From: Nocardia carnea
GTDB taxonomy: Bacteria > Actinomycetota > Actinomycetes > Mycobacteriales > Mycobacteriaceae
Direction of reading: 5' to 3'
DNA: 42,027 nt
Assembly (NCBI RefSeq): GCF_029869215.1
Contig: NZ_JARWPM010000121.1
Span: forward strand, 1 to 42,027
Shown: positions 28,510 through 37,547 of the stretch, piece after piece
Layout of the letters: each line of letters starts with the position of its first letter
How positions within the stretch are numbered: position 1 is the stretch's first letter
The notes under the pieces: generated by a model
The model's input: the letters and a program-made list of their open reading frames with translations, nothing else
The model's database searches: none
What the model was told of the DNA's origin: nothing
Position numbers and translations under genes: made by a program

Positions 28510-30894
28510 GTGTCCGTATTCCTGTACAGATGGGGAAAGTTCGCTTTCCGCCGGAAGTGGATAGTGCTGCCCGTATGGGCACTGATACTGGTGTTACTCG
28601 GCGGGGCCGCGGCCACGCTGGCCAAACCGTTCCAGGACAGCTTCGAAATGCCGGGGCTACCGTCGGAGCGGGCCACGGCCATCCTCGAAGAACATATGCC
28701 GCAGATGGCCTCGATGTTCAGTCTCGACGCCATCACCGGTCAATACGTCATCGCCGCGAATAACGGCACGCTGGCCGACGAGCCCAATATGACCGCGCTC
28801 GACGCGCTGGTCCAGCGGCTGAACGAGCTCGATATCGTCGACCACAGCGAACCGGTCGTCAACCCGGTCACCGCGACCGCGATGATGCCGGCCAGCCAGG
28901 AAGCCGCGAAAGAGCAGGCCGAGGCGGCGGCCACGCTGGAACCCGGCCAGGCTCCGCCCACCCCGGAACCGAACTGCCTCGACGGTAGCGGCTCCCCCGA
29001 TTTCAAGGCGCTGTGCGGCGGCGCTCCGCTGAATGTGCTCAGCGAAGACCGGCCGCAAACGGTGGCCGTGATCGATGTGAAGTTCACGATGCCGAGCTTC
29101 TCCGATGTCACCGAGGAGCACCGGCAGGCCGCTGAGGCCATCGCCCAGGAGGGTCGTAACTCCGGGCTCACCGTCGAGCTGAGCGGCGCCATCGCGCAGT
29201 CCCAGCCCGAATCCGGCCAGGCCGAGATGATCGGCATCGGGGTCGCACTGGTCGTCATGATCATCGCCTTCGGCGCCATCGTGGCCGCGTTCGTCCCGAT
29301 CATCACCGGCATCGTCGGCGTCGCGTGCGCGGGCGCCCTCATCCTGACCGGTACCTCACTGACCGAGGTCCCGACATTCACGCCGATCCTGGCGTCGATG
29401 ATCGGGCTGGCATTGTCCATCGACTACGCCCTGTTCATCGTCTCCCGGTACAAGCACGAACTCGTCGTCCAGGATTCGCCCGAGGAAGCCGCGGGTGTCG
29501 CGGTGGGCACCGCCGGTTCGGCCGTCGTGTTCGCGGGCCTGACCGTCGTGGTCGCGCTGCTGGGCCTGTCCGTGGTCGGCGTCGGCTTCCTCACCATGAT
29601 GGGTATCGGCGGCGCCATCGCGGCCGGGTTCGCCGTACTCGCGGCCACCACCCTCATGCCCGCGCTGCTCGGTGCACTCGGCAAATCCCTGTTCAAACCG
29701 AAACTGCCGCTGATCGCCCAGCACGATCCCGAGGACGACAACTCGGTCACCAACGGGATGCGTTTCGCCCGGCTCATCGCCCGGGTGCCGGTACTCACCC
29801 TGGTGCTCAGCGCCATCGTCCTGGGTGCGCTCGCCGCACCGGCCACCCAGCTGAACCTCGGCCTGCCCGGCGGCGACAGCATGCCGGAGGATTCCTCGAT
29901 CCGCAAAGCCTACGAACTGCAGACCGCGGGCTTCGGTGAAGGTAAGAACGGTGTGCTCGTGGTCGCCGTCGATCTCTCCGAAACCCCGGCCGACCAGCGC
30001 GATGCCGCGCTGACCACCCTGCGCGACCAGCTGGCGGGCTACGAGGGCGTGGATTATCTGAGCGTCGCGCAGCCGAGCCAGGACGGCCAGGCCGCCCTGT
30101 TCCAGGTGGTTCCCGACTCCGGACCCAACAGTGCCGAAACACAGGACCTGGTGGAACAGGCCCGCAATGCCGAAGCCGCGCTGAAAGACCAGTACGGCAT
30201 GGAATACGGCATCACCGGGCAGACGGCCATCTACGCCGACGTCAACAGGGTGCTGCTCGACAGCATCATCCCGTACATGGCCATCGTCGCGGTGGCGGCG
30301 TTCATCCTGCTGCTGCTGGTGTTCCGGTCCATCCTGGTCCCGCTGACCGCCGCCCTCGGCTTCCTGCTCTCGATGGCCGCGACCTTCGGCGTCACGGTGC
30401 TGATCTTCCAGGAGGGCGCGTTCGGGCTGGTCGACGACACCCATCCGATCATCAGCTTCCTGCCCATCATGCTGATCGGCCTGGTGTTCGGCCTGGCCAT
30501 GGACTACCAGGTGTTCCTGGTGACCCGGATGCGTGAGGAGTACGTACACGGCAAGGAACCGAAACAGGCGATGGTCGACGGCTACCATCACGGCGCCCGC
30601 GTGGTGGCCGCGGCGGCGGTCATCATGATCTCGGTCTTCGGCGGTTTCATGCTCTCGCCCGATATCACCTCCAAATCCATGGGCTTCGCCCTGGCGGCGG
30701 GCGTGTTCTTCGACGCCTTCCTGGTGCGGATGGTGCTGATCCCGTCACTGCTGGCACTGCTGGGCAAATGGGCCTGGTGGATGCCGGCCTGGCTGGACCG
30801 GATCCTGCCGGATATCGACGTCGAGGGCACCAAACTGCGCGAACTGCAGGAGCGGTCCAAGCGGGCCGAAGCCCCGGAACCCGCCGGGGTCTGA
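28510..30894 (+). CDS. MMPL-family RND transporter
   Basis: This 794-aa protein has twelve predicted helices in two halves. Each half has a large extracytoplasmic domain after its first helix (about 40-235 and about 435-590). The proton-relay motif of MmpL proteins appears twice: GLALSIDYALFIVSRYKHE in the first half and FGLAMDYQVFLVTRMREEY in the second, each with the Asp-Tyr pair. Such pumps export lipids or drugs in mycolata. GTG 28510 follows AGGAGAAAT and opens SVFLYRWGKFAFRRKW. The TetR gene is divergent, and a palindromic operator lies between. The cytosolic tail is short, unlike MmpL3-type proteins. A DNA artefact begins 37 bp after the stop, so its downstream neighbour is not certain. 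Confidence 0.94.
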   Translation: MSVFLYRWGKFAFRRKWIVLPVWALILVLLGGAAATLAKPFQDSFEMPGLPSERATAILEEHMPQMASMFSLDAITGQYVIAANNGTLADEPNMTALDALVQRLNELDIVDHSEPVVNPVTATAMMPASQEAAKEQAEAAATLEPGQAPPTPEPNCLDGSGSPDFKALCGGAPLNVLSEDRPQTVAVIDVKFTMPSFSDVTEEHRQAAEAIAQEGRNSGLTVELSGAIAQSQPESGQAEMIGIGVALVVMIIAFGAIVAAFVPIITGIVGVACAGALILTGTSLTEVPTFTPILASMIGLALSIDYALFIVSRYKHELVVQDSPEEAAGVAVGTAGSAVVFAGLTVVVALLGLSVVGVGFLTMMGIGGAIAAGFAVLAATTLMPALLGALGKSLFKPKLPLIAQHDPEDDNSVTNGMRFARLIARVPVLTLVLSAIVLGALAAPATQLNLGLPGGDSMPEDSSIRKAYELQTAGFGEGKNGVLVVAVDLSETPADQRDAALTTLRDQLAGYEGVDYLSVAQPSQDGQAALFQVVPDSGPNSAETQDLVEQARNAEAALKDQYGMEYGITGQTAIYADVNRVLLDSIIPYMAIVAVAAFILLLLVFRSILVPLTAALGFLLSMAATFGVTVLIFQEGAFGLVDDTHPIISFLPIMLIGLVFGLAMDYQVFLVTRMREEYVHGKEPKQAMVDGYHHGARVVAAAAVIMISVFGGFMLSPDITSKSMGFALAAGVFFDAFLVRMVLIPSLLALLGKWAWWMPAWLDRILPDIDVEGTKLRELQERSKRAEAPEPAGV

Positions 30895-31143
30895 TCCAGG
30901 CGAACACTGGTTCCAGTCGAAACGAGAACCGGGGGGGCCCCCCCCCCGGGGCCCGCCCGGGGGGTTTTGGCCGCCGGGCCCCCGCCCCCGCGGCGCCCCC
31001 CACCCCTCCCACCCCTCCCCACCCACACCCCCCCCCCCCCCCCCCCCCCCCCCGCCCCCCCCCCGGTTCTGTTTTGCCCGGCAGGCCCGGAGCCGACGGG
31101 AACTACGCCGACGGAGGCCGAGGCGGGCCTGCCCGGCACCGGC
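30895..31143. other. G/C homopolymer tract, probable assembly artefact
   Basis: After about 36 bp of normal sequence past the mmpL stop, a stretch from about 30931 to 31065 consists almost wholly of G and C runs. It includes 26 consecutive C (31028-31053) followed by 10 more. Normal sequence resumes with the 3' flank of the next gene. It is unlike native DNA here and resembles low-quality reads bridging two contigs. Confidence 0.65.
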
Positions 31144-31863
31144 TCAGCGCCAGGCGGGCAACTCCGGCAGCTCGACGGGCAGGTTCTCGTCGGCTCCGCG
31201 GCCGAGCAACCAGGCCAGCAGCGACGCGGCGGGCGCCGCCACCGACCGGCTCGGAGTGCCGCTGCCGACGACCGCACCGAAACCACTATCCGTAGCGCGG
31301 ATTTCGAAGGGCTGCGTTCCGGCACGACCGCCCAGATCGGCCGCCACGTCGGCGAGCAGCTCCGCCACGAAGTCCGCCGGCCACCGCGCGGGCGTGTACC
31401 CGGCATCCAGATCCACATGATGGATCAGCACTTCCTGCAACCGGTTCCAGGGAATCCGATGCGCCGGCAGCGGTCGGCCCTGGCGGGTACGGACCTCGGT
31501 CTGCCACTGCTCGGCCGTGAGCACCCGCGCCATTCCGACGAACCGATCGGCTGTTTCCACGAGGTCGGCGCGCTGTTCGGCGAGCGGGCGCGGCGCCCCG
31601 AGCTCGATATCGGCATCGCGTAACGCCGCACTCGCGTACTGCGGTGTCTCCACTCCGGTATGCGCCCAGAGCAGCAGGTTGACCAAACTGTCGGCATTAC
31701 GCGACAGATGGGTCAGCACATGCCCTCTGGTCCAACCCGGTAGCGCGGACGGAGCAGCGAGCGCCGAATCGTCCAGTGCGTCGACAGTAGTGAGCAATTC
31801 GGTGGTCGCCGTGGCGACCTCCCCCATCCGCGCGGTGAGCACTTCGATGAAATCCCTGGCCAC
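31144..31863 (-). CDS. Maleylpyruvate isomerase family mycothiol-dependent enzyme
   Basis: This 239-aa protein has an N-terminal DinB-like four-helix metal-binding domain and a C-terminal MDMPI domain. Metal ligands are visible as His in GWTRGHVLTHLSRNAD (about 45-60) and in EVLIHHVDLDAGY (about 145-157). Family members use mycothiol, the actinobacterial thiol, in isomerisation or transfer reactions. GTG 31863 opens ARDFIEVLTARMGE, with AGGG about 8-11 bases upstream. The annotation is at family level; the actual substrate is unknown, and there is no aromatic-degradation operon nearby to support maleylpyruvate itself. Confidence 0.85.
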   Translation of the reverse strand: MARDFIEVLTARMGEVATATTELLTTVDALDDSALAAPSALPGWTRGHVLTHLSRNADSLVNLLLWAHTGVETPQYASAALRDADIELGAPRPLAEQRADLVETADRFVGMARVLTAEQWQTEVRTRQGRPLPAHRIPWNRLQEVLIHHVDLDAGYTPARWPADFVAELLADVAADLGGRAGTQPFEIRATDSGFGAVVGSGTPSRSVAAPAASLLAWLLGRGADENLPVELPELPAWR

Positions 31864-32133
31864 CCCACGACCCTAGACGAGTAGGTCCGAAGCCGGTCGG
31901 CGACCGTTGTGGAAGGGCTTCGAGACTTACTGATCCGGCCCGGCGCCACCGCGTTTTACCGGTGTCGTTAACGAACAACGACTTTCGCCGGAAACCACTA
32001 CCGTGCCCGCAAAGTTCGAGCTCGAAATCGATGATCGAGTTCGCCGGCGATGGTTTCGCGATGGCCGGGCACGACGGAAAGCAGCGGTGCCTCTAGGAAT
32101 TGTGGCAGCGCATCGTTCTGGTAGGGAGAACTC

Positions 32134-32481
32134 ATGTTTACAAAGGTCATGAAGACCGTACGCATCGCGGCCCCGGCGGTTGCCGCGGTGGGCATATTCA
32201 CCGTATTCGGGCCGGCCGGTAACTCATTCGCGATCAACGAAGTCCAGTGCAACCCGGATGAAGATTTCTCGAAGATTTGGTCGCACAACGACTTCGGCAG
32301 TCAGGTGAACTGCTATGCGAATGGCGGAAAAACGCCCTTCAGCGGCTGGGTCGACAAAGTCGAGGCAGGGAAAAACAGGCTGTTCCTTTACGACCGTAAT
32401 GGTGACGTGATCGCCGTCGAGAAGTGGCAGACCCTCGTTCGGAACACCCCCGCCGATATCGTGGCCGTCGAAATCAGGTAG
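32134..32481 (+). CDS. Small secreted protein, beta/gamma-crystallin-like
   Basis: This 115-aa protein has a Sec signal peptide: KVMKTVR, a hydrophobic core, and GNSFA with a likely cut after residue 33. The mature 82 aa have two cysteines (VQC and VNC) and the pattern SHNDFGSQVNCYANGG ... GWVDKVEAGKNRLFLYD. This resembles Streptomyces killer-toxin-like and metalloproteinase-inhibitor-like small beta/gamma-crystallin folds. It should be exported and disulfide-bonded. ATG 32134 follows GGGAGAACTC. The assignment is by pattern only; an orphan secreted protein of unknown role is the fallback. Confidence 0.75.
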   Translation: MFTKVMKTVRIAAPAVAAVGIFTVFGPAGNSFAINEVQCNPDEDFSKIWSHNDFGSQVNCYANGGKTPFSGWVDKVEAGKNRLFLYDRNGDVIAVEKWQTLVRNTPADIVAVEIR

Positions 32482-32570
32482 CCACCGGACGGTTTCCCAT
32501 GGGTGAGGGTGGGCACCGGTCCGCCCTCACCCATCATCGCCGGTTCGCAACCACCCGCGGGCCCCGGACC

Positions 32571-34124
32571 TCATCCACCCAGCGGCGCCTGTTTCCACCA
32601 ATGGTCGATCAGTTCCTGCACTGTATGGCCGGACCACCGCGCGACCATGATGTAGCGGCTGCGCTCTTCGTGCGGGAAGAAAGTCCATACGTAGATCCGG
32701 TGGTCGGAGGTGTCGATTTCATTGTTGTAGGTCACGCCCTCACAGGTGGCGACCGGCAATCTCGTCCCGGAAGGATGCTCGATATCTATCACCGAGGGCT
32801 CGCAGCCCTCGAACAGCGCGTCGACCAGTTCGCCCGTAGGCAGGTGGGCGTTCGCGGAACCCGAACGATCGAGGATATCGAAGACCAGCGGGTCGGTCGC
32901 GTCGTTCATCGTCACCCTGCAGGAAATCCGGGCATTGTCGCGATAGGCAGCGTTCTCCAGATTTCCCGGGTCGTTTTCGGTGCAGAACGCGCCTCTCCAG
33001 CCGTTGCCGGTGTTCTTGGCGCCGATGAGTCCGGGGAATGCTTCGGCGGCGGGCCGGTGGCGTTCGTCCCAGCCGAGGGCGGAATCCGCCGGCGCGGACG
33101 CGGCCTCTGTGGCCGGATCGCCCCCGGCCGGTTCGGAACCGACGATCAGCCAGCCTGCGATGGCCAGTGCCGGCAGCAACGCCACCGCACCGGTGAGTAG
33201 AGCCCTTTTGCGGTACCTCGTGCGGGGCGGAGATTCCGGATCACCGGCCGGTCGGCGGGTCCGTAACTCGGTTTGCTCCGATGTCCGCGTAATCGCGACG
33301 GAGGCAAGGGTCGCCAACGCCGCATCCGTGAACTCGGAGCAAGACCTGTAACGGTCGGCAGGCTGTTTGGCGAGGGCTTTGGCGAATACCTCGTCCAAGG
33401 CGGCCAACTCCGGCAGCACGTCTCCCGGCAGCACCGGCGGTGTGTACACATGGGCGTGCAACAGCGCCAGCGAGTCGGTGACAGTGAACGGCGGCCGTCC
33501 GGTCAGCAGAACGAACAAACTGCACGCCAGCGAATACTGATCGGATCGATGATCGACTTCTCCACCGGAGACCTGCTCGGGTGACACATAGGCCGCGGTA
33601 CCGGTGACCGAGCCGGTGCGGGTCAATCGACTCGCCGCGTCGCGGAGCCGGGCGATACCGAAATCGCCGAGCAGAACCTGCTCCGGCCGGCCCAGCTCGG
33701 CGGGAGCGATCAAAATATTCGACGGCTTGACGTCCCGGTGCAGCACTCCCGCGCTATGTGCGTAATCCAGCGCAGCGGCAACCCGGGCGCCGATTTTCAG
33801 GGCACGCGCGGGCTCGATATCCCGCAGCGCCGAGGCATCCGTGCCGGGTACGTACTGCATGGCGATCCACGGGACCCCGCCCTCGATACCGCGGTCGTAG
33901 ATAGTGACGATATCGGGATGCTCGAGACCCGCGGTGAGCTCGGCCTCGCGTTCGAATCGCCGCCGCGCCTCGTCGCCGGCCCGATCGGGATCGAGCAGTT
34001 TCAGCGCGACCGACCGCGGCAGCCGCGGATCGCGAGCCGCGTACACGACTCCCCAGCCGCCCGCGCCGATACGATGTTCGATCGTATACCCGGCGAACAC
34101 GACACCTGCTCGGAGTTCGATCAT
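32571..34124 (-). CDS. Transmembrane serine/threonine protein kinase (third in window)
   Basis: This 517-aa protein has a PknB-type kinase domain at about 8-275: IGAGGWG, SVALK, HRDVKPSN, GDFGIAR and YVSPEQ. A short linker is followed by one transmembrane helix at about 306-326 (LLTGAVALLPALAIAGWLIV). The extracellular domain (about 330-517) has four cysteines (AFC, ISC, EGC, ATC) and ends HWWKQAPLGG. Its start (FPGLIGAK) and end (ERSRYIM ... WWKQAPL) align with the sensor of the kinase at 4107-5990. ATG 34124 follows GAGGGGGAAG. A small open frame ends within this start codon. It converges on the secreted crystallin-like protein gene. Confidence 0.92.
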   Translation of the reverse strand: MIELRAGVVFAGYTIEHRIGAGGWGVVYAARDPRLPRSVALKLLDPDRAGDEARRRFEREAELTAGLEHPDIVTIYDRGIEGGVPWIAMQYVPGTDASALRDIEPARALKIGARVAAALDYAHSAGVLHRDVKPSNILIAPAELGRPEQVLLGDFGIARLRDAASRLTRTGSVTGTAAYVSPEQVSGGEVDHRSDQYSLACSLFVLLTGRPPFTVTDSLALLHAHVYTPPVLPGDVLPELAALDEVFAKALAKQPADRYRSCSEFTDAALATLASVAITRTSEQTELRTRRPAGDPESPPRTRYRKRALLTGAVALLPALAIAGWLIVGSEPAGGDPATEAASAPADSALGWDERHRPAAEAFPGLIGAKNTGNGWRGAFCTENDPGNLENAAYRDNARISCRVTMNDATDPLVFDILDRSGSANAHLPTGELVDALFEGCEPSVIDIEHPSGTRLPVATCEGVTYNNEIDTSDHRIYVWTFFPHEERSRYIMVARWSGHTVQELIDHWWKQAPLGG

Positions 34125-34396
34125 CTTCCCCCTCGACTGGCGGACGGTGCAGCCTGCGGCATCGGAACCAACTGATCGAGCAAAGTATCGGTCGCACAAA
34201 GCGATTCGGCAACCGCCGACTCGTTCTCGCCGGTACTGCGGTCATGCCGCGACCCGATCGCGCCCGAGCGAACGCGATCCGATGAGCAATCACCCCCCGC
34301 CCCGGAGTTCCGGAACACGGCCACCATCCAGGCCATGAGTTCGGAGTTTTTCGTCCAGCGTTCCTGGGCGGACGCACCGGCTGCGGTGGATGTCAC
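34121..34396 (-). CDS. Candidate small ORF coupled to the third kinase
   Basis: This 91-aa frame starts from a GTG with GGGAG nine bases upstream and ends in a TGA that overlaps the kinase ATG (ATGA). It is Ser-rich and contains TLLDQLVPMPQ near the end. I recognise no family, and third-position GC is moderate and falls in the second half. The overlap and the otherwise empty 319-bp gap are the only reasons to list it. If it is not real, the gap is simply the kinase promoter region. Confidence 0.3.
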   Translation of the reverse strand: MTSTAAGASAQERWTKNSELMAWMVAVFRNSGAGGDCSSDRVRSGAIGSRHDRSTGENESAVAESLCATDTLLDQLVPMPQAAPSASRGGR

Positions 34397-34443
34397 CTGC
34401 GGATACTCCCGATGTTTACCGGCCCGGCGATCCAGCGCACACG

Positions 34444-34875
34444 TCAGCGTTTCAGAGCTTCCTGTACGCGGTCGGCCGCGCACACCGGGTCCTCGTGCTC
34501 CCAGATACGGACGACCTCCCAGCCGGCGGCTGCCAGCGCGGCGTCGGTGGCCCGATCCCGGGCGACATTGCCGGCCAGTTTGTCGGCCCACCAGGCCGCG
34601 TTGTTCTTCGGGTCGGTCGCATGTTCCGGGCAGCGATGCCAGAAACACCCGTCGACATACACCGCGACCCGGCGGCGCGGGAACACCAGATCCGCCCGCC
34701 GCCGCTGGCCGCGGATGGGCGCCCGGTCGACGAAGTAGCGGATCCCGCGCCGGTGCAGTTCCCGTCGCAATGCCATTTCGGGCTCGGTGTGCGCCCGGCG
34801 CTGCCGCGACATCCGCGCGCTGGTCACCGGATCGGTGGCCGGCCGGTGGCTGCTGCGGGCGGGCTCTCCGGTCAT
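34444..34875 (-). CDS. vsr: Very short patch repair endonuclease (Vsr)
   Basis: This 143-aa protein nicks 5' of the mismatched T in T:G pairs left by 5-methylcytosine deamination at the partner methylase's site. The family signature is clear: RRAHTEPEMALRRELHRRGIRYFV, then RRADLVFPRRRVAVYVDGCFWH (catalytic Asp in ADLVF). The zinc ligands fall in the CFWHRCPEH region, and NAAWWADKLAGNVARD follows. The ATG overlaps the methylase stop by four bases (ATGA), so the two are co-translated. Length is normal. No restriction endonuclease gene is visible next to the pair. Confidence 0.95.
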   Translation of the reverse strand: MTGEPARSSHRPATDPVTSARMSRQRRAHTEPEMALRRELHRRGIRYFVDRAPIRGQRRRADLVFPRRRVAVYVDGCFWHRCPEHATDPKNNAAWWADKLAGNVARDRATDAALAAAGWEVVRIWEHEDPVCAADRVQEALKR

Positions 34876-36035
34876 GCCGCCGAGCCGCCCATCCGATGCA
34901 GATGTGCCTGCACATCGTCGAGGAAACCGGCCGGGAAACGCAGCGTCCCCATCCCCGTACGCCGCAGGAAACCGGCCGTCGCCCGCGCCGAGAGCAGCCT
35001 GGTGTCGGTGAGGAAATGCCGCAGGTCCTCGTACGGCTCGTGCACCGGCCACGGCGAGAGCGGCACCTCGAACACCTGCCCGGAATGGCCCCATGCGGCC
35101 CCCGGCCACGGGCTGCCCGGTGGCAGCGGAATATGCCCGGGGATCGGTTCCCCCGGCGCCCGCAACCGCGACCCCACCCACGACGCCATCCGCACGCTCA
35201 CCGCGTTACCCACCAGCCGCCACCGCTGCCCCGGCCGGAATCCCGGTACCGCCAGCGCCGGTTCGGTCCAGCCGGGGTCGAATCCCTGTAACCGCTCCCC
35301 GTCGGTGATCCCCGGGGTGACGATCTCCCCGGACGGCAACCGCACCGCCGGCGCACTCGGAATCCCCAGCCCGGAGCCACCTTTGAGGGTGGGTACCGCG
35401 TTCACCACCCAGCCCAGCCCGCGCACGCCCTCGGTCCAGTAGAAACCGCACGGGTCGCTATCGATGCTCCCGAGCAGCCGCGGGCCGGCGTCGTCGGCGA
35501 ACAGGACAGTGCGCGGATCCTCGGTCCGCGAGGCCAGCATCAGCACCCGGTTGCGCCGCTGCGGCAGGCCGAACGCCCGTGCGTCCACCACCCGGTAGGC
35601 CCACGTATAGCCCAGTTCGTCGAGGGCATCGGTGATATGCCGCATGGCGGCACCGCGACCGAGTTGCAGCATGAACGGCACATTCTCGATCAGCAGCCAT
35701 CGCGGCCCGCGTTTGCGGCGCACCAGCCGAAACACATGGTCGACCAAGCTGGATTTGGTTCCGGTGATACCGGCGGTGCGGCCCGCTTGCGAGAGGTCTT
35801 GGCAAGGGAACCCCGCGGCGACCAGCTCGGTATCCGGCGGCAGCGCCCGCAACCGGGTGATATCGGTGTGCAGTTCGGCCCCGGGGAACCGCGCCGCCAG
35901 CACGGCCCGCGCTCCGGGGTCGATCTCGCACAGCAGCGCGCTGTCCCAGCCGTGGGCCGCCAACCCGAGCTCCAAGCCGCCGACCCCGGCGAAAAGCCCC
36001 ACCATCCGCGCGCCCGCCACGAGTCCTCTCTCCAT
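34872..36035 (-). CDS. DNA (cytosine-5-)-methyltransferase
   Basis: This 387-aa C5 methylase has motif I LFAGVGGLELG (14-24), motif IV GFPCQDLSQAG with nucleophile C78, motif VI ENVP with E117, motif VIII QRRNRV and motif X GNAVSVRMASW. All key motifs are in standard order, so it should be active. The region between VIII and X is the target-recognition domain; the sequence read cannot be predicted. It is coupled to vsr by a four-base overlap. ATG 36035 is used, with GGGAG about ten bases upstream; ATG 36005 is a shorter option. No endonuclease gene is seen, so it looks like a solitary methylase with repair partner. Confidence 0.95.
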   Translation of the reverse strand: MERGLVAGARMVGLFAGVGGLELGLAAHGWDSALLCEIDPGARAVLAARFPGAELHTDITRLRALPPDTELVAAGFPCQDLSQAGRTAGITGTKSSLVDHVFRLVRRKRGPRWLLIENVPFMLQLGRGAAMRHITDALDELGYTWAYRVVDARAFGLPQRRNRVLMLASRTEDPRTVLFADDAGPRLLGSIDSDPCGFYWTEGVRGLGWVVNAVPTLKGGSGLGIPSAPAVRLPSGEIVTPGITDGERLQGFDPGWTEPALAVPGFRPGQRWRLVGNAVSVRMASWVGSRLRAPGEPIPGHIPLPPGSPWPGAAWGHSGQVFEVPLSPWPVHEPYEDLRHFLTDTRLLSARATAGFLRRTGMGTLRFPAGFLDDVQAHLHRMGGSAA

Positions 36036-36283
36036 CCGGTCCGGCTCCCGAAGCGAGATTACTCCGCGAGTTCACCGCGCCCGCCGCGTCCGGGTGGCCG
36101 ATGCCACAGCCGCCGCGAACCTGCCCCGTGACCAGCCCGAACTTCGGCCGACCGGCCCGCGAGTCGATCTTCACCGGCCGAGATCCGTTCCCCGGCAAGC
36201 CCATAGAAACCGCAGGTCAGAGCATATAAAAGAACGCGTTCCGGTGCCCGGCGCGGGCCGTCGGCTCTGGCAGGATGGTCGCC

Positions 36284-37357
36284 ATGAAGTATCGCGTCGG
36301 CCTGGCCACCGTCGTATCGGGCGCCGTCGCCCTGTGCGGCGCGGTCGCTCCCGGCGCGGCACAGGCGGCCCCCGATGACGCACACACCGCCCCCGCGCAA
36401 CCCGGCACCGGTTCCGCCGAAGACCCCGGCCCGGTCGAAAAAGCCGAGCCGGTACCGGCGCCGCATGCCGCCATCGTCGGCGTCCAGCCGGTACACGACC
36501 GCCTGCTGCGCGTTTTCGTCGACTCCCCCGCCATGCACCGCACCGTGCAGGTCCTCGTCCTGCTCCCGGCCGACCGCAGCACCCCCCGCCCCACCGTCTA
36601 CATGCTCGACGGCCGCAGCACCCAGCCCGACAGCAACAACTGGCTCGACCGCGGCGGCGCGGCCCAGTTCTACGCCGACAAACCCGTGAACGTCGTGTTC
36701 ACCGTCGGCGGCCCCGCCAGTTTCTACACCGACTGGCAACGCCCCGACCCGGTCCTCGGCGTCAACAAATGGGAAACCTTCCTCACCGAGGAACTACCAC
36801 CGCTGATCGACGCCGAGTTCTCCGGCAACGGCCGCAACGCCGTGGTCGGCACCTCCATGGGCGCCGAGGGCGCCATGATGCTGGCCATCCGCAAACCCGA
36901 ACTCTATTCGGCCGTCGGCGCGCACAGCGGCTGCTTCTCCACCGGCACCGACCTCGGCCAAGCCCAGGCCCGCATGGTCGTCTCCACATTCAAAGGCAAC
37001 CCCGAGAACATGTTCGGCGCCCCCGACGACCCGGCGTGGCTGGCCCACGACGTAACTCTGCACGCCGCCGCTCTACGCGGCAAAAAGCTCTACCTCTCCG
37101 CCGGCAGCGGCCACCCCGGCGTCCACGACGTCCTGACCAACCCCGAAACCCCCCAGAGCGTCCTCATGGGCGGCCCCCTGGAAGCCGCCACCGACTTCTG
37201 CACCCGCCGCCTCGCCCAGCGCCTCGACACCCTGAATATCGACTACACCGCCCACTTCCGCCCCCAAGGCACCCATTCCTGGCCCTACTGGGCCGACGAA
37301 CTGGTCACCTCCTGGCCCACCATCTCCGACGGCCTGGGCCTGCACCAGCCGCGGTAG
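36284..37357 (+). CDS. Secreted mycolyltransferase / antigen 85-like esterase
   Basis: This 357-aa protein has a signal peptide (MKYRVGLATVVSG ... AAQA, cut near 28) and an alpha/beta-hydrolase domain of the antigen 85 type. The nucleophile is S191 in GTSMGAEG and the catalytic His is H331 in GTHSWPYW. The early motif PTVYMLDGRS and WETFLTEELPPLI also match. Antigen 85 enzymes transfer mycolic acids onto trehalose and arabinogalactan outside the membrane. A Pro/Ala-rich stretch (30-62) links the signal to the domain. ATG 36284 is preferred, since AGGATGG precedes it by six bases; ATG 36275 falls inside that site. It stands alone between intergenic gaps. It supports a mycolate-bearing cell wall. 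Confidence 0.92.
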   Translation: MKYRVGLATVVSGAVALCGAVAPGAAQAAPDDAHTAPAQPGTGSAEDPGPVEKAEPVPAPHAAIVGVQPVHDRLLRVFVDSPAMHRTVQVLVLLPADRSTPRPTVYMLDGRSTQPDSNNWLDRGGAAQFYADKPVNVVFTVGGPASFYTDWQRPDPVLGVNKWETFLTEELPPLIDAEFSGNGRNAVVGTSMGAEGAMMLAIRKPELYSAVGAHSGCFSTGTDLGQAQARMVVSTFKGNPENMFGAPDDPAWLAHDVTLHAAALRGKKLYLSAGSGHPGVHDVLTNPETPQSVLMGGPLEAATDFCTRRLAQRLDTLNIDYTAHFRPQGTHSWPYWADELVTSWPTISDGLGLHQPR

Positions 37358-37547
37358 CAAGGTAGGGGGCCAAGGGGCTGACTCCCCCGCGAACCCTAAT
37401 TAGGCTCCGCTGTCAGGGTGGCGATAGCCAGCCAATCAGCGTCGCCCACCCCGGCGGCCCTCGACGCTGGAGGGGCCGTGGGAACGCAATGCAGGCGGCC
37501 ACCAACCTACGGGGCTACGCGGCCGAAGGTCGCGCAGCGTCAGAGGT

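Noticed and set aside
29356..30591. Minus-strand open frame inside mmpL
   Set aside because: It is antisense to conserved MmpL helices and rich in His, Gln and Asp as expected of a shadow.
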